Origin: Porticoccaceae bacterium
GTDB taxonomy: Bacteria; Pseudomonadota; Gammaproteobacteria; Pseudomonadales; Porticoccaceae
NCBI GenBank assembly: GCA_024644595.1
Contig: JAHEHL010000009.1
Location: 478,893 to 542,892 of the forward strand
Length of the DNA: 64,000 nt
Direction of reading: 5' to 3'
Shown here: positions 39,204-51,663 of the stretch, in pieces
How positions within the stretch are numbered: the stretch's first letter is position 1
Layout of the letters: each line of letters opens with the position of its first letter
Translations under genes and position numbers: made by a program
The notes under the pieces: generated by a model
Databases searched by the model: none
What the model was told of the DNA's origin: nothing
Seen by the model: only the letters and a program-made list of their open reading frames with translations

Positions 39204-41306
39204 TTAGCCCATATTTTTCGTCATTATCGCTGCTGCAATATTCTTCGGCGCTTCAGCATAGCGATCAAACTCCATGGTGAAGGTAGCCCGCCCCTGAGTG
39301 GCGGAGCGCAAATCAGTGGCATAGCCAAACATCTCTGCCAGTGGTACCTCAGCATCAATCACTTTACCCATCGGACTATCGGCCATACCAAGAATCGTGC
39401 CGCGACGACGATTGAGGTCGCCGACCACATCACCCATATTGGCTTCTGGGGTAACCACCTCGACTTTCATCATCGGCTCTAGCAGTACGGCACCGCCATG
39501 ATCCTTAAGATCTTTGGTGGCTAAAGAGCCGGCAATCTTAAACGCCATCTCCGAGGAGTCAACATCGTGATAGGAGCCATCATATAACGTCGCTTTTACA
39601 CCCAACAACGGGTAGCCTGCTAGCACACCGTTTTGCATTTGCTCTTCAATACCTTTGGCAATAGCTGGAATATATTCCTTCGGAACGGTTCCACCTACAA
39701 TCTCATTAATGAACTCGAGTCCTTCAGCACCGGGGTCTTCCGCTGGCTCAAATTTGAGCCACACATGGCCGTATTGACCGCGACCACCTGACTGACGAAT
39801 AAACTTACCTTCAATTTCACAGCCCTTTGTGATGGTTTCGCGATAGGCAACCTGCGGCTGACCTATATTGGCATCAACGGTAAACTCACGACGCATACGA
39901 TCAACCAGAATGTCCAGATGCAGTTCGCCCATGCCAGAGATAATGGTCTGACCACTCTCTTCATCGGTCTTAACGCGAAACGAGGGGTCTTCTTGGGCCA
40001 GCTTTCCCAGTGCGACACCCATTTTATCTTGGTCTGCTTTGGTTCGCGGCTCTACGGCCACTGATATCACCGGTTCAGGAAACTCCATGCGCTCGAGAAT
40101 AATTTTGTCGCTCTCGGCACAGAGAGTATCACCAGTGGTGGTGTCTTTAAGGCCGATTGCGGCGGCAATATCGCCGGCCAGGACCTGTTTGATTTCTTCG
40201 CGACTGTTGGCGTGCATCTGCACCATGCGTCCGACCCGCTCGCGCTTCATTTTGACCGAATTGTAAACTGCTGTGCCGCTCTCCAATTTGCCGGAATAGA
40301 CGCGCATAAACGTCAACGTGCCAACGAAAGGGTCGGTGGCGATTTTAAACGCCAGCGCGGCAAAGGGTGCCTCGTCGTCAGCTTCTCTAAAGCCTTTCTC
40401 GCCACTTTCCAGCTCGCCCTCAATGGCTTTGACTTCAGTGGGCGATGGCAGGTATTCAATGACTGCGTCGAGCATGCCCTGCACACCTTTGTTTTTGAAT
40501 GCCGACCCACCCAACACCGGAACAATTTCATTCGCCAACGTGCGAAGACGCAGACCCTGTTTGATTTCAGCTTCACTGAGAACCTCTTCATTGAGGTATT
40601 TATCCATCAATTCTTCGTTAGCTTCGGCAGCTGCCTCGACAAGCTGCTCATGCATTTCCTGGCACTCGGCTAACATGGCATCGGGAATCGATGCATACTC
40701 AAAGGTCATACCCTGATCCGCTTCGTTCCAGTAAATGGCTTTCATCTTGACCAGATCGACTACGCCTTTAAAGTTATCCTCGGCACCAATGGTCATCTGC
40801 AGTGGCACGGCAACGGCACCAAGACGTTCTTTTAACTGACTCAAGACCATCTTGTAGCTGGCACCGGCACGGTCCATTTTATTGACGAAGACCATCCTCG
40901 GCACTTCATACTTGTTTGCCTGACGCCAAACTGTTTCGGTTTGCGGCTGCACCCCGGAAGAACCGCAGAGCACAATCACGGCACCATCTAGCACACGCAG
41001 GGAACGCTCAACTTCGATGGTGAAATCAACGTGTCCCGGAGTATCAATAATATTGATTCGATGGTCGTCGAACTGCCCGTCCATACCTTTCCAAAAGCAT
41101 GTGGTCGCCGCGGAGGTGATAGTGATACCACGCTCTTGCTCCTGCTCCATCCAGTCCATGGTCGCAGCGCCGTCGTGAACCTCACCAATCTTGTGCGAGA
41201 GCCCGGTGTAGAACAGCACGCGCTCAGTTGTGGTGGTTTTTCCTGCATCGACGTGGGCACATATGCCGATGTTGCGGTAACGACTAATAGGGGTCTTGCG
41301 AGACAC
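39204..41306 (-). CDS. fusA: Elongation factor G (primary), GTG start
   Basis: A 700-residue GTPase catalysing translocation and, with RRF, recycling. G1 [13 protein letters not shown]3 [10 protein letters not shown]4 NKMDRAGA, G5 GGSAFKNKG; domain IV has [15 protein letters not shown]. The start is a GTG at 41304-41306 with AGAGGA seven bases upstream. A strong terminator precedes it, so unlike the E. coli str operon it must have its own promoter in 41307-41474, where TAAAAT preceded by a poor -35 is the best candidate. Its downstream neighbour is the racemase-like gene, not tuf. Confidence 0.97.
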   Translation of the reverse strand: MSRKTPISRYRNIGICAHVDAGKTTTTERVLFYTGLSHKIGEVHDGAATMDWMEQEQERGITITSAATTCFWKGMDGQFDDHRINIIDTPGHVDFTIEVERSLRVLDGAVIVLCGSSGVQPQTETVWRQANKYEVPRMVFVNKMDRAGASYKMVLSQLKERLGAVAVPLQMTIGAEDNFKGVVDLVKMKAIYWNEADQGMTFEYASIPDAMLAECQEMHEQLVEAAAEANEELMDKYLNEEVLSEAEIKQGLRLRTLANEIVPVLGGSAFKNKGVQGMLDAVIEYLPSPTEVKAIEGELESGEKGFREADDEAPFAALAFKIATDPFVGTLTFMRVYSGKLESGTAVYNSVKMKRERVGRMVQMHANSREEIKQVLAGDIAAAIGLKDTTTGDTLCAESDKIILERMEFPEPVISVAVEPRTKADQDKMGVALGKLAQEDPSFRVKTDEESGQTIISGMGELHLDILVDRMRREFTVDANIGQPQVAYRETITKGCEIEGKFIRQSGGRGQYGHVWLKFEPAEDPGAEGLEFINEIVGGTVPKEYIPAIAKGIEEQMQNGVLAGYPLLGVKATLYDGSYHDVDSSEMAFKIAGSLATKDLKDHGGAVLLEPMMKVEVVTPEANMGDVVGDLNRRRGTILGMADSPMGKVIDAEVPLAEMFGYATDLRSATQGRATFTMEFDRYAEAPKNIAAAIMTKNMG

Positions 41307-41474
41307 AATATTTTCCTCTGAAGCTGGAGCATAAAAATCGGTTTTAACGCAGTGCCTATTTTAAACCCTGAGACGAAGAAGTAAGAACTCTTTCGATTCA
41401 TCTGAGTTTAAAAATAGCGTTCTCTTGCTGGGCTATTTGCAGGCACCAAACAAAATTGCCACTGCCTAAATGCG

Positions 41475-41505
41475 AAAAAAGGTGGCCATGACAGCCACCT
41501 TTTTT
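41475..41505 (-). terminator. Intrinsic terminator between rpsG and fusA
   Basis: A perfect 12-bp pairing, 41475-41486 with 41494-41505 (AAAAAAGGTGGC and its complement), loop of seven, with six T following on either strand. It ends the rpsL-rpsG transcript about 30 bases after the rpsG stop. Confidence 0.93.
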
Positions 41506-41533
41506 ACGCAAGACTACATTGACTGTAATCTTT

Positions 41534-42004
41534 TTAGAAACGGAAGTGCGAGAACGCCTTGTTGGCTTCTGCCATGCGGTGAACATCTTCACGCTTCTTA
41601 ACTGCGCCACCCTTGCTCTGAACTGCATCAATCAGCTCACCAGCAAGACGCTGAGGCATGGATTTCTCGCCGCGGTTACGGGCGTACTCCACCAACCAGC
41701 GCATTGCCAGTGCAGTGCGTCGGGAAGGACGAACTTCAACTGGCACCTGATAAGTCGCACCACCGACGCGGCGGGATTTCACTTCCACCATGGGTGCAAC
41801 GTTATCCAGGGCTTCTTCAAACACTTCAACTGGATTTTTCTTAAGACGCTCTTCGACGATATCGAGTGCGCCATAAACGATCCGCTCAGCGACTGATTTT
41901 TTGCCGCTAACCATTACGTGATTCATAAATTTGGCCAGGGTGACATTTCCAAACTTGGGGTCTGGAAGAATGTCGCGCTTCGCCGCTACTCTTCTTCTTG
42001 GCAT
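41534..42004 (-). CDS. rpsG: 30S ribosomal protein S7
   Basis: A 156-residue primary binder of the 16S head: [40 protein letters not shown] and [20 protein letters not shown]. In E. coli S7 represses the str operon. Separated from rpsL by 95 bases, a space comparable to the E. coli S7-binding intercistronic region. Confidence 0.98.
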   Translation of the reverse strand: MPRRRVAAKRDILPDPKFGNVTLAKFMNHVMVSGKKSVAERIVYGALDIVEERLKKNPVEVFEEALDNVAPMVEVKSRRVGGATYQVPVEVRPSRRTALAMRWLVEYARNRGEKSMPQRLAGELIDAVQSKGGAVKKREDVHRMAEANKAFSHFRF

Positions 42005-42099
42005 CGTTTTGCCCTTCTCTTCAGGTTACTTCCAGGGATAGGCCCTGGCCTTACTTGGTTGTATTACCGATTATTCGCAATGCGTCTCGCTGACACCTA

Positions 42100-42474
42100 T
42101 TACCCTTTAGGGCGCTTGGTACCATACTTGGAACGACGCTGTGTACGACCGTTAACACCCGCTGTATCCAGAGTACCGCGTACCGTATGGTAACGAACAC
42201 CTGGAAGATCTTTTACACGACCACCACGAATCAAGACAACGCTGTGCTCTTGCAGGTTGTGTCCTTCGCCACCAATGTATGAAGTTACTTCATAACCACT
42301 GGTTAAACGAACACGACAAACCTTACGCAATGCAGAGTTTGGCTTCTTCGGAGTAGTGGTGTAAACGCGGGTACATACACCGCGGCGCTGCGGACAGGCC
42401 TGAAGTGCTGGTACGTCACTTTTACTAACTTTGCGTTTTCTCGGCTTACGAACCAACTGGTTGATCGTTGCCAT
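42100..42474 (-). CDS. rpsL: 30S ribosomal protein S12
   Basis: A 124-residue decoding-centre protein starting [15 protein letters not shown] at the ATG 42472-42474 with GGAG nine bases upstream; an open frame to 42588 is leader sequence. The [13 protein letters not shown] loop and [13 protein letters not shown] carry lysines at the positions whose change gives streptomycin resistance in E. coli, so the sequence looks streptomycin-sensitive. Confidence 0.98.
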   Translation of the reverse strand: MATINQLVRKPRKRKVSKSDVPALQACPQRRGVCTRVYTTTPKKPNSALRKVCRVRLTSGYEVTSYIGGEGHNLQEHSVVLIRGGRVKDLPGVRYHTVRGTLDTAGVNGRTQRRSKYGTKRPKG

Positions 42475-42487
42475 GCAATTTTTCTCC

Positions 42488-42515
42488 AAAAATAAAAAAT
42501 ACCTTCCGGGGAAGG
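42488..42515 (-). promoter_or_regulatory. Terminator-like hairpin in the rpsL leader
   Basis: In the minus-strand leader CCTTC pairs with GAAGG (42502-42506 with 42511-42515) around a CCCG tetraloop, followed by a T-rich run (TATTTTTTATTTTT) that ends at the GGAG of rpsL. It has the shape of a transcription attenuator. Confidence 0.5.
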
Positions 42516-42572
42516 CCGTACATTCCTTGAGCCCTGTCGCAAATCCGACTACGAGACCCAAAAGGGAGCGGC

Positions 42573-42601
42573 ATTCTAAATACCGCACATCCGGGAGTCA
42601 A
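42573..42601 (-). promoter_or_regulatory. rpsL-rpsG (str) promoter
   Basis: Minus strand: TTGACT (42596-42601), 17 bases, TAGAAT (42573-42578), then GCCGCTCCC. It lies about 100 bases before the rpsL ATG and just after the rpoC stop. A weak GC hairpin at 42601-42632 overlaps its -35 and could terminate part of the rpoBC transcripts. Confidence 0.88.
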
Positions 42602-42638
42602 GCGGGCATTCAGTTTATCGGACTGCCCGCCCGTGTCC

Positions 42639-45600
42639 CTATTCTTCCGACAGATCGACGCTTAACGCTTCACTCAGTGCTGCTTCAACATCCGCTGCAG
42701 TCATTGCAGTATCCGCCATAAGATTCGCCTCACGCACTTTGCGACGCTGAGCGTGATAGGCAAGTCCGGTTCCCGCAGGAATCAGTCGCCCAACAACCAC
42801 GTTCTCTTTCAAACCACGCAGCGGATCAGCCTTACCGGTCACAGCCGCTTCGGTCAGCACTCGTGTGGTCTCCTGGAAGGAGGCCGCAGAGATAAAGCTC
42901 TCGGTCGCCAATGACGCTTTGGTGATACCCAGCAGCTGTCGATCAAACTTGGCCGGCTGCATACCTTCCTGACGCAGGCGTTCGTTCTCAGCGAGAACAC
43001 GCATATATTCAACCTGCTCACCACGAATTAAGCTGGAGTCACCCATATCGGTGATTTCAACTTTGCGCAGCATCTGGCGAATAATCACTTCAACGTGTTT
43101 GTCGTTAATCTTCACACCCTGCAGGCGATACACTTCCTGAATCTCATTGACGATGTATTTAGCCAACTCGCTAATACCTTTGAGACGCAGAATATCGTGT
43201 GGCGTTGGCGGTCCATCAGAGATCACCTCACCCTTCTCGACGTGCTCCCCTTCAAAAACACCGAGGGTACGCCACTTGGGAATCAGTTCTTCGTAATGCA
43301 TTTTACCGTTCGCCAATGGCTGGCCGTCGTCTGGCGTGATCACCAAACGCATCTTGCCCTTGGTCTCTTTACCCAGAGTGACAGTACCTGTGATCTCAGC
43401 AAGAATTGCGGGATCTTTCGGCTTACGTGCTTCAAACAGATCGGCAACACGTGGCAGACCACCAGTAATATCTTTCGTACCGCCAGATTCTTGCGGAATA
43501 CGCGCAATAATCTCACCGATATCGATGGTATCCCCGTCAGAAATATTGATGCTTGCGTTAGCTGGCAGAGGATAGTGAGCAGGAACAGTTGAGTTCGGGA
43601 ACTGCAACTCTTTGCCCTTCTTGTCGGTCAGCGAGATCATCGGCTTGAGATCTTTACCTGCCGCAGGACGCTCATTCGGGTCAATCACAGAAATACTGGT
43701 CAGACCAGTCATATCATCAGTCTGTTGACGCACACTGAGGCCTTCTTCCATACCGGAGAAAGCAACTTTACCCGCAACTTCACTTACGATCGGATGGGTG
43801 TGTGGATCCCAGCTGGCAATGATATCGCCAGCGGCGACCTTGGAGCCGTCCTTAATCTTGATCAGCGCACCGTATGGCAGCTTATAGCGCTCACGCTCAC
43901 GACCATTTTCGTCCGCAATAGCCAATTCACCAGAGCGCGAAACAGCAATCAAGTTGCCAGCCTTGTTCTCGACAGTCTTGAGGTTGATCAAGCGTGCTAC
44001 ACCATCCTGCTTAACTTTTACACTGTCGACAGCAGAAGCACGGGATGCCGCACCACCGATGTGGAAAGTACGCATGGTTAGCTGAGTACCTGGCTCACCG
44101 ATAGACTGAGCAGCAATTACACCAACTGCCTCACCCTGGTTAACCCGATGCCCACGCGCCAGATCACGACCGTAACAGGCGGAACAGATTCCGTGAGTCA
44201 CTTCACAGGTGATCGGCGAGCGTACAGTTACTTCGTCAATGCTCAGTTTTTCGATCCGAATAACCCACTGCTCATCGATCATAGTGCCAGCGGGAACAGC
44301 AATCTCTTCACTGCCTGGCTTATTGACGTCCTGAGCAACAATACGACCCAGGATGCGATCGCCGAGAGATTCGATAATATCGCCACCCTCAATGACCGGC
44401 GTCATTAACAGACCTTCGGTGGTGCCACAATCAACTTCTGTAACTACCACATCCTGGGCAACATCAACCAGACGACGGGTCAGGTAACCGGAGTTGGCCG
44501 TTTTAAGAGCGGTATCGGCAAGACCCTTGCGCGCGCCGTGCGTTGAAATAAAGTACTGGAGTACGTTCAGGCCTTCACGGAAGTTTGCGGTGATCGGCGT
44601 CTCGATAATCGAACCATCGGGACGCGCCATCAGACCTCGCATACCAGCCAGCTGACGAATCTGCGCTGGGGAGCCACGAGCACCTGAATCAGCCATGATA
44701 AAGACCGAGTTGAAAGAATCCTGCTCTTCTTCCTCGCCTTTACTATTGATAGCCATTTCGGTACTTATGCCTTTCATCATCGATTTGGCAACACGGTCAT
44801 TTGCCTGAGACCAAATATCGATGACTTTGTTGTACTTCTCACCCTGAGTCACTAGACCCGAGGCAAACTGAGATTCGATCTCACGCACTTGGTCGTCAGC
44901 GGCTGCAATAATCTCGTGCTTGTCATCTGGGATAACGAAGTCGTTAACACCGATTGAAGCGCCTGAGCGAGTAGAGAAATCAAAACCGGTGTACATCAAC
45001 TGGTCGGCAAAGATAACGGTATCTTTAAGCCCGACGCGTCGGTAGCACTCGTTGATTACCAGCGAGATCGCCTTCTTCACCATCGGCTTGTTAACCAGCT
45101 CGAATGGCAGACCCTGCGGAACAATTTCCCACAGCAGCGCACGGCCAACAGTGGTGTCAACAAGAGTTGTTTCCTCACTGCGCTCACCGGTAACCTCATC
45201 AACCAGAACTTCATTGATGCGTACTTTTACACGCGCCTGAAGATCAACCTTGCCTGAGTAGAATGCACGGGAGACTTCAAGACCATCGGCAAACACCATA
45301 CCTTCACCGCGCACATTAACTTTGTGGCGAGTCATATAGTAGAGGCCCAACACCACATCCTGCGAAGGAACGATAATCGGTTCACCAGATGCTGGCGAAA
45401 GAATATTGTTAGTCGACATCATCAGCGCACGAGATTCCATTTGCGCTTCGATTGTCAGTGGCACGTGAACCGCCATCTGATCACCGTCAAAGTCGGCGTT
45501 GTAGGCCGCACAGACCAGCGGATGTAGCTGAATTGCTTTACCTTCGATAAGCACTGGCTCAAACGCCTGAATACCGAGACGGTGAAGCGTCGGCGCACGG

Positions 45601-46871
45601 TTGAGCAGGACGGGATGCTCACGAATAACATCTTCGAGAATATCCCAGACCACTGGCTCTTCGCGCTCAACCATTTTCTTGGCCGCTTTGATAGTGGTTG
45701 CAAGACCGCGTAATTCTAATTTGCTGAAGATAAACGGCTTAAACAGTTCCAGCGCCATGCGCTTGGGCAGACCACACTGATGCAGACGCAGGGCGGGACC
45801 CACTACGATCACCGAACGGCCTGAGTAGTCAACACGCTTACCCAACAGGTTCTGACGGAAGCGACCCTGCTTACCCTTGATCATATCAGCAAGAGACTTC
45901 AATGGACGCTTGTTAGATCCAGTGATGGCACGACCGCGACGACCGTTGTCGAGCAGTGCATCGACAGATTCCTGCAACATACGCTTTTCATTGCGAACAA
46001 TGATGTCCGGTGCATTTAATTCTAACAGTCGCTTGAGGCGGTTGTTGCGATTGATCACACGACGATAAAGGTCGTTCAGATCGGAGGTGGCGAAACGACC
46101 CCCATCCAATGGCACCAGCGGACGCAGATCAGGTGGCAGCACAGGCAGTGCTTCGAGCACCATCCATTCCGGCTTATTGCCGGAGCCATGAAATGCCTCA
46201 AGCAGCTTGAGTCGCTTGGAGAATTTTTTAATTTTGGTCTCGGACTTAGTGTTGGGGATTTCCTCACGGATATCCGCAATCTCATCCTCGAGAACAATCT
46301 CTTTAAGTAGGGCCTGAATCGCCTCCGCACCCATAATCGCGGTGAATTCATCACCGAACTCTTCGAGAGATTCAAAGTACTCTTCGTCGGTCAGCAGCTG
46401 ACCTTTTTCCAGCGTGGTTAAACCTGGATCAGTCACCACATAGGATTCAAAGTAAAGCACTCGCTCAATTTCGCGAAGTGTCATATCTAACATCAAACCA
46501 ATGCGCGACGGCAGTGACTTGAGGAACCAGATATGGGCAACCGGACAGGCCAGTTCAATATGACCCATACGCTCGCGACGAACTTTTGTCAGCGTGACTT
46601 CAACGCCACACTTTTCGCACACGATGCCACGATGCTTCATGCGCTTGTACTTGCCGCACAGACACTCGTAATCCTTTACCGGTCCAAAAATCTTGGCACA
46701 GAAAAGACCTTCGCGCTCTGGCTTGAAGGTACGATAGTTTATGGTCTCGGGCTTTTTAACTTCACCAAATGACCAAGAGCGGATCATTTCCGGTGATGCG
46801 AGACCGATACGAATATTATCGAATTCGGTATTTTGTTCCTGTTGCTTGAGTAGATTGACTAAGTCTTTCAA
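42639..46871 (-). CDS. rpoC: RNA polymerase subunit beta'
   Basis: A 1410-residue catalytic subunit. The N-terminal zinc ribbon is CLCGKYKR and CEKCGVE; the active-site NADFDGD has its three Asp at 460, 462 and 464, the same numbers as E. coli; the second zinc site includes [12 protein letters not shown]; the bridge helix and trigger loop region ([19 protein letters not shown]) is present. Seventy bases after rpoB, its usual partner. Confidence 0.98.
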   Translation of the reverse strand: MKDLVNLLKQQEQNTEFDNIRIGLASPEMIRSWSFGEVKKPETINYRTFKPEREGLFCAKIFGPVKDYECLCGKYKRMKHRGIVCEKCGVEVTLTKVRRERMGHIELACPVAHIWFLKSLPSRIGLMLDMTLREIERVLYFESYVVTDPGLTTLEKGQLLTDEEYFESLEEFGDEFTAIMGAEAIQALLKEIVLEDEIADIREEIPNTKSETKIKKFSKRLKLLEAFHGSGNKPEWMVLEALPVLPPDLRPLVPLDGGRFATSDLNDLYRRVINRNNRLKRLLELNAPDIIVRNEKRMLQESVDALLDNGRRGRAITGSNKRPLKSLADMIKGKQGRFRQNLLGKRVDYSGRSVIVVGPALRLHQCGLPKRMALELFKPFIFSKLELRGLATTIKAAKKMVEREEPVVWDILEDVIREHPVLLNRAPTLHRLGIQAFEPVLIEGKAIQLHPLVCAAYNADFDGDQMAVHVPLTIEAQMESRALMMSTNNILSPASGEPIIVPSQDVVLGLYYMTRHKVNVRGEGMVFADGLEVSRAFYSGKVDLQARVKVRINEVLVDEVTGERSEETTLVDTTVGRALLWEIVPQGLPFELVNKPMVKKAISLVINECYRRVGLKDTVIFADQLMYTGFDFSTRSGASIGVNDFVIPDDKHEIIAAADDQVREIESQFASGLVTQGEKYNKVIDIWSQANDRVAKSMMKGISTEMAINSKGEEEEQDSFNSVFIMADSGARGSPAQIRQLAGMRGLMARPDGSIIETPITANFREGLNVLQYFISTHGARKGLADTALKTANSGYLTRRLVDVAQDVVVTEVDCGTTEGLLMTPVIEGGDIIESLGDRILGRIVAQDVNKPGSEEIAVPAGTMIDEQWVIRIEKLSIDEVTVRSPITCEVTHGICSACYGRDLARGHRVNQGEAVGVIAAQSIGEPGTQLTMRTFHIGGAASRASAVDSVKVKQDGVARLINLKTVENKAGNLIAVSRSGELAIADENGRERERYKLPYGALIKIKDGSKVAAGDIIASWDPHTHPIVSEVAGKVAFSGMEEGLSVRQQTDDMTGLTSISVIDPNERPAAGKDLKPMISLTDKKGKELQFPNSTVPAHYPLPANASINISDGDTIDIGEIIARIPQESGGTKDITGGLPRVADLFEARKPKDPAILAEITGTVTLGKETKGKMRLVITPDDGQPLANGKMHYEELIPKWRTLGVFEGEHVEKGEVISDGPPTPHDILRLKGISELAKYIVNEIQEVYRLQGVKINDKHVEVIIRQMLRKVEITDMGDSSLIRGEQVEYMRVLAENERLRQEGMQPAKFDRQLLGITKASLATESFISAASFQETTRVLTEAAVTGKADPLRGLKENVVVGRLIPAGTGLAYHAQRRKVREANLMADTAMTAADVEAALSEALSVDLSEE

Positions 46872-46941
46872 GGCTTTTCCTCCAGTAACTGGGTTTGCCG
46901 AGGCGATTCGCCGCCCCGGCCATCAGTAAGCAATACAGCGC

Positions 46942-49900
46942 TTATTCGTTTTCCAACTCCATGTTGATACCGAGTGAGCGAACTTCTTTCACCAACACGT
47001 TGAATGACTCTGGCATGCCAGGCTCCATTCGGTGATCGCCATCCACGATGTTTTTATACATCTTGGTGCGACCTGCAACATCGTCAGACTTAACGGTGAG
47101 CATTTCCTGCAGGGTGTAGGCGGCACCATATGCCTCCAGTGCCCAGACTTCCATCTCACCAAAGCGCTGACCGCCAAACTGCGCCTTACCACCCAGCGGC
47201 TGCTGAGTAACGAGACTATAAGAACCAGTTGAACGAGCGTGCATCTTGTCGTCCACCAGGTGGTTCAGCTTAAGCATGTACATGTAGCCGACTGTCACGG
47301 GACGATCAAACTGATCTCCAGTGCGGCCGTCATATAGGGTGGTTTGACCACTCTCATCTAGATCCGCCAGTTTAAGCATCTTTTTCAGCTCAACTTCATT
47401 GGCACCATCGAACACGGGTGTCGCAATTGGCACACCTTTACGCAGATTCGAGGCCAGCTCTAGCACTTCCGCATCAGACAGTTCTTTAAGGTCGGTACCG
47501 TAGACCGTCTCACCGACATCGTAGATTTCCTGAAGGAACTTGCGAATTTCAGCTGCTTTGGCCTGCTCTTTGATCATGGCATCAATCTTGACACCCAGAC
47601 CTTTAGCCGCCATACCCATATGAGTTTCAAGAACCTGACCAACGTTCATTCGCGACGGAACACCGAGCGGATTGAGCACGATATCAACTGGCTCGCCCTT
47701 TTCATCGTAGGGCATGTCTTCAACCGGCTTGATCACCGAGATAACACCCTTGTTACCGTGACGGCCAGCCATCTTGTCACCAGGCTGGATACGACGCTTA
47801 ACGGCGAGGTAGACCTTCACTGTCTTGAGTACACCAGGCGCAAGGTCATCACCGCTCTGCAACTTGCCACGCTTCTCTTCGAAACGCTCGTCGAGGTTGG
47901 TGCGACGATCAGCCAGCTGAGTTTGAGCAGCGGCAATCTGGTCGTTGAGTTCGGCAGCTTCCATACGGATGCTAAACCAGTCTTCGGTGCTGTATTCAGC
48001 AACCGCTTCGGCAGTCAAAACACCACCTTTCTTGAGACCAGCTGCTTTAACCACTTTACCGCCAACCAGCGCACTAAACAGACGTCCGAGCGTGGCATTT
48101 TCTACAATGCGGTACTCGTCATTCAGATCCTTGCGGTACTGATCCAGCTCTGCACGCTCGATATCCAGAGAGCGCTGATCTTTTTCCAGACCGTCACGAG
48201 TAAACACCTGAACATTAATAACTGTTCCTTTGATGCTGGTGGGCACACGCAGAGAAGTGTCTTTTACGTCAGACGCCTTCTCTCCGAAGATTGCACGCAA
48301 AAGCTTTTCTTCCGGAGTAAGCTGGGTCTCGCCCTTCGGCGTTACCTTGCCAACCAGAATATCGCCCGCCGCAACTTCTGCACCGATATGAACAATGCCT
48401 GACTCATCAAGTCTGGACAGAGCCACTTCGCCGACATTGGGAATATCCGCTGTAATCTCTTCTGATCCCAATTTGGTATCGCGAGCAACACAGGTGAGTT
48501 CCTGAATATGGATCGTAGTAAAGCGATCTTCCTGAACAACACGCTCAGAGATCAGGATGGAATCCTCAAAGTTGTATCCATTCCATGGCATAAACGCAAT
48601 GCGCATATTTTGACCCAGGGCGAGCTCGCCGAGATCAACCGATGGTCCATCAGCCAGCACGTCACCACGTAAAACCTGGTCGCCCTGCTTAACAATCGGG
48701 CGCTGGTTGATACAGGTGTTCTGGTTAGAACGGGTGTATTTAGTCAAATTGTAAATATCGACGCCGGCTTCACCAGCCTCAATTTCATCATCATTGACTC
48801 GTACAACAATTCGCCCGGCATCGACACTTTCGATCATACCGCCGCGCTTGGCAACCTTACAGACACCGGAGTCACTCGCAACCGTGCGTTCAATACCGGT
48901 CCCCACCAGCGGCGCTTCCGCTGCCAGTGTCGGTACTGCCTGACGTTGCATGTTGGAACCCATCAAGGCGCGGTTAGCATCATCGTGCTCAAGGAATGGG
49001 ATCAATGATGCAGCAACAGAAACAACCTGCTGCGGCGACACATCCATATAGTCGATATCTTCCGGAGCCTTTACGGTAAATTCATTTTGATGACGAACAT
49101 TAACCAGATCTTCAACAAATTGACCTTTAGCGTTCAGCTTGGCTGAGGCCTGAGCGATAACATGTTGCGACTCGTTGATTGCCGACAGATATTCAATCTC
49201 ATCAGTGACCTTGTTATTGACCACTTTGCGGTAGGGCGTCTCAATAAAACCGTAGCTATTGGTACGAGCATAGGTCGCCAGCGAGTTTATCAAACCGATG
49301 TTTGGCCCTTCTGGCGTCTCAATCGGGCACACGCGTCCGTAGTGAGTCGGATGCACGTCGCGGACTTCAAAGCCTGCTCGTTCGCGGGTCAATCCGCCTG
49401 GCCCCAATGCTGAGACACGACGCTTGTGGGTCACTTCTGAGAGCGGGTTGTTCTGGTCCATAAACTGCGACAGCTGACTGGAGCCGAAAAATTCCTTCAT
49501 CGCTGCTGCAACAGGCTTGGCGTTAACCAGGTCCTGAGGCATCAACTCTTCCGACTCGGCCATTGACAGACGCTCTTTGACTGCACGTTCAACACGCACC
49601 AGACCCACGCGGAACTGGTTTTCAGCCATCTCACCAACAGAACGGATGCGTCGGTTACCGAGGTGATCGATATCGTCGACAAATCCTTTACCGTTACGGA
49701 TGTTGATCAAAGTCTTCATAACATCGGCGATATCGGAGCCTTCGCCATACTGCTCGAACAGCTCCTGCGCTTCGTCAGTCTTTTGCATGGAGAAATAACG
49801 GTGGTCGTAAAGCACACCACTGCCCTGCTCTTCTTCACGATCGAGACGACGGTTAAACTTCATCCGACCTACAGCTGAGAGATCGTAGCGCTCAAGATTA

Positions 49901-51084
49901 AAGAACAAGTTATAGAACAGGTTTTCAGCCGACTCTTTGGTTGGTGGCTCACCAGGACGCATCATGCGATAGATTTCTACCAGCGCTTCGAGCTGGGTGC
50001 GCGATGGGTCTGCACGCAGTGTATCGGCTATAAATGGGCCGCAATCGAGATCATTGGTGTAGAGCGTCTCGATATCTTTTACACCAGCCTCTGACAGCTG
50101 CTCGAGCACTTCCAAGGTCAACTCTGTATTACATTCGAACAACAATTCACCGGTCTTCGGATCGGCAATGTCGACGGCCGTTGCACGGCCCAGAAGATAC
50201 TCAGCTGGTACTTCAAGAGAAGTTACCTTGCCTTTTTCCAGATCGCGAATATGGCGGGCAGTGATACGGCGGCCTTTCTCAACCACCACATTGCCTTTCT
50301 TGTCTTTGATGTCAAATACTGTGATTTCACCACGCAATCTTTCCGGATCAAGCTCCAGAGTGAAACCTTCTTTCTTCTGATGGAAGATGCTGGTATCGAA
50401 GAACATACCAAGAATTTCTTCAGAGCTATAACCCAGCGCGCGCAACAGGATAGTCGCAGGCAACTTGCGGCGACGGTCAATACGCACATAGAGAACATCT
50501 TTCGGGTCAAATTCAAAGTCCAACCACGAGCCGCGGTAAGGAATCACGCGGGCGGTGTAAAGCAGCTTACCCGAGGAGTGAGTCTTGCCTTTATCGTGGT
50601 CGAAAATAACACCCGGCGATCGATGCAACTGAGAAACGATAACGCGCTCAGTCCCATTAATAATAAAGGTACCGTTATCTGTCATCAGCGGGATTTCGCC
50701 GAGGTAGACTTCCTGCTCGCGGATATCTTTAATCGCCTTGTTAGTCGATTCTTTATCATAGATAACCAAGCGAACGCGGACACGTAGAGGCACAGAAAAA
50801 GTGACGCCGCGGAGTTTGCACTCTTCTACGTCAAACGCAGGCTTGCCCAATACATAGTCGACGTACTCAAGTGCCGCATGGCCAGAGTAGCCCACAATTG
50901 GGAAAATGGAGTTCAGCGCGGCATGCAAACCGGTGTTTTGGCGGTCGCCGACCGCAATACCGGTTTGAGTAAAATTCTTATAGGAATCAAGTTGGATTGC
51001 CAACAGGTAGGGCAAGTCCATTACATTTGGCAGCTTGCCAAAGTTCTTGCGGATACGTTTCTTCTCAGTGAAAGAGTAAGCCAT
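46942..51084 (-). CDS. rpoB: RNA polymerase subunit beta
   Basis: A 1380-residue subunit. The rifampicin-binding cluster [17 protein letters not shown] and [13 protein letters not shown] matches the sensitive wild type. [25 protein letters not shown] and the C-terminal [19 protein letters not shown] are conserved. Somewhat longer than E. coli RpoB (1342). Preceded by a structured spacer after rplL. Confidence 0.98.
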   Translation of the reverse strand: MAYSFTEKKRIRKNFGKLPNVMDLPYLLAIQLDSYKNFTQTGIAVGDRQNTGLHAALNSIFPIVGYSGHAALEYVDYVLGKPAFDVEECKLRGVTFSVPLRVRVRLVIYDKESTNKAIKDIREQEVYLGEIPLMTDNGTFIINGTERVIVSQLHRSPGVIFDHDKGKTHSSGKLLYTARVIPYRGSWLDFEFDPKDVLYVRIDRRRKLPATILLRALGYSSEEILGMFFDTSIFHQKKEGFTLELDPERLRGEITVFDIKDKKGNVVVEKGRRITARHIRDLEKGKVTSLEVPAEYLLGRATAVDIADPKTGELLFECNTELTLEVLEQLSEAGVKDIETLYTNDLDCGPFIADTLRADPSRTQLEALVEIYRMMRPGEPPTKESAENLFYNLFFNLERYDLSAVGRMKFNRRLDREEEQGSGVLYDHRYFSMQKTDEAQELFEQYGEGSDIADVMKTLINIRNGKGFVDDIDHLGNRRIRSVGEMAENQFRVGLVRVERAVKERLSMAESEELMPQDLVNAKPVAAAMKEFFGSSQLSQFMDQNNPLSEVTHKRRVSALGPGGLTRERAGFEVRDVHPTHYGRVCPIETPEGPNIGLINSLATYARTNSYGFIETPYRKVVNNKVTDEIEYLSAINESQHVIAQASAKLNAKGQFVEDLVNVRHQNEFTVKAPEDIDYMDVSPQQVVSVAASLIPFLEHDDANRALMGSNMQRQAVPTLAAEAPLVGTGIERTVASDSGVCKVAKRGGMIESVDAGRIVVRVNDDEIEAGEAGVDIYNLTKYTRSNQNTCINQRPIVKQGDQVLRGDVLADGPSVDLGELALGQNMRIAFMPWNGYNFEDSILISERVVQEDRFTTIHIQELTCVARDTKLGSEEITADIPNVGEVALSRLDESGIVHIGAEVAAGDILVGKVTPKGETQLTPEEKLLRAIFGEKASDVKDTSLRVPTSIKGTVINVQVFTRDGLEKDQRSLDIERAELDQYRKDLNDEYRIVENATLGRLFSALVGGKVVKAAGLKKGGVLTAEAVAEYSTEDWFSIRMEAAELNDQIAAAQTQLADRRTNLDERFEEKRGKLQSGDDLAPGVLKTVKVYLAVKRRIQPGDKMAGRHGNKGVISVIKPVEDMPYDEKGEPVDIVLNPLGVPSRMNVGQVLETHMGMAAKGLGVKIDAMIKEQAKAAEIRKFLQEIYDVGETVYGTDLKELSDAEVLELASNLRKGVPIATPVFDGANEVELKKMLKLADLDESGQTTLYDGRTGDQFDRPVTVGYMYMLKLNHLVDDKMHARSTGSYSLVTQQPLGGKAQFGGQRFGEMEVWALEAYGAAYTLQEMLTVKSDDVAGRTKMYKNIVDGDHRMEPGMPESFNVLVKEVRSLGINMELENE

Positions 51085-51123
51085 CTGTATTCCTCGGGAT
51101 CATCTTATTAGGGAATTACCAAT

Positions 51124-51140
51124 CTTGGGTTCAACCCAAG
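51124..51140 (-). other. Perfect hairpin in the rpoB leader
   Basis: CTTGGGTT and AACCCAAG (51124-51131, 51133-51140) form a palindrome with a one-base centre, a stable short hairpin about 40-55 bases before rpoB. It could stabilise the 5' end left by processing of the rplL-rpoB spacer. Confidence 0.45.
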
Positions 51141-51176
51141 TCATTTCTGCTCGCAAATTCCCATACTTACAAGCAG

Positions 51177-51224
51177 AAAAGGGCCGAAGGGAAAACCCCT
51201 TCAGCCCAGCCTGAAAAATCAGGC
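51177..51224 (-). terminator. Double hairpin attenuator between rplL and rpoB
   Basis: Two hairpins follow the rplL stop on the minus strand. The first pairs GCCTGA with TCAGGC (51209-51224). The second pairs 11 bases (51181-51191 with 51197-51207) around a four-base loop and is followed by TTTT; one position pairs only in the minus-strand RNA (U-G), which supports that direction. E. coli has a partial attenuator and an RNase III site at the same place. Confidence 0.75.
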
Positions 51225-51240
51225 AACTCGCGCGACCAAC

Positions 51241-51624
51241 TTACTTAAGTTCGACAGTTGCGCCAGCTTCTTCCAATTGCTTCTTAGCATCTTCGGCATC
51301 GTCTTTAGAAGCGGCTTCTTTAATCGTAGAAGGAGCACCGTCTACCAATTCTTTCGCTTCTTTCAGACCAAGGCCAGTGATTGCACGTACCGCTTTAATA
51401 ACATTCACTTTCTTGTCGCCAACAGCGCTAAGTACTACGTCGAAGTCAGTCTTGGCTTCTGCAGCAGCTTCACCGCCGCCAGCAGCAGCTGGGCCAGCTG
51501 CAACAGCAACTGCAGCCTGAGCTGAAACACCAAACTTCTCTTCCATCGCGCTAACGAGCTCAACAACATCCATAACGCTCATTTCTGCGATTGCATTCAA
51601 AATATCTTCTTGTGATAAAGCCAT
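51241..51624 (-). CDS. rplL: 50S ribosomal protein L7/L12
   Basis: A 127-residue stalk protein: N-terminal dimerisation helix region, an Ala/Gly-rich hinge (about 38-52), and the C-terminal factor-binding domain [22 protein letters not shown]. Forty bases after rplJ. Confidence 0.98.
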   Translation of the reverse strand: MALSQEDILNAIAEMSVMDVVELVSAMEEKFGVSAQAAVAVAAGPAAAGGGEAAAEAKTDFDVVLSAVGDKKVNVIKAVRAITGLGLKEAKELVDGAPSTIKEAASKDDAEDAKKQLEEAGATVELK

Positions 51625-51663
51625 TTCGGGCCTCCTAAATTTTAATGTTTACACTGGAAACGC

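Noticed and set aside
47620..48402. Antisense open frame of 260 codons inside rpoB
   Set aside because: Shadow of rpoB with no family pattern.
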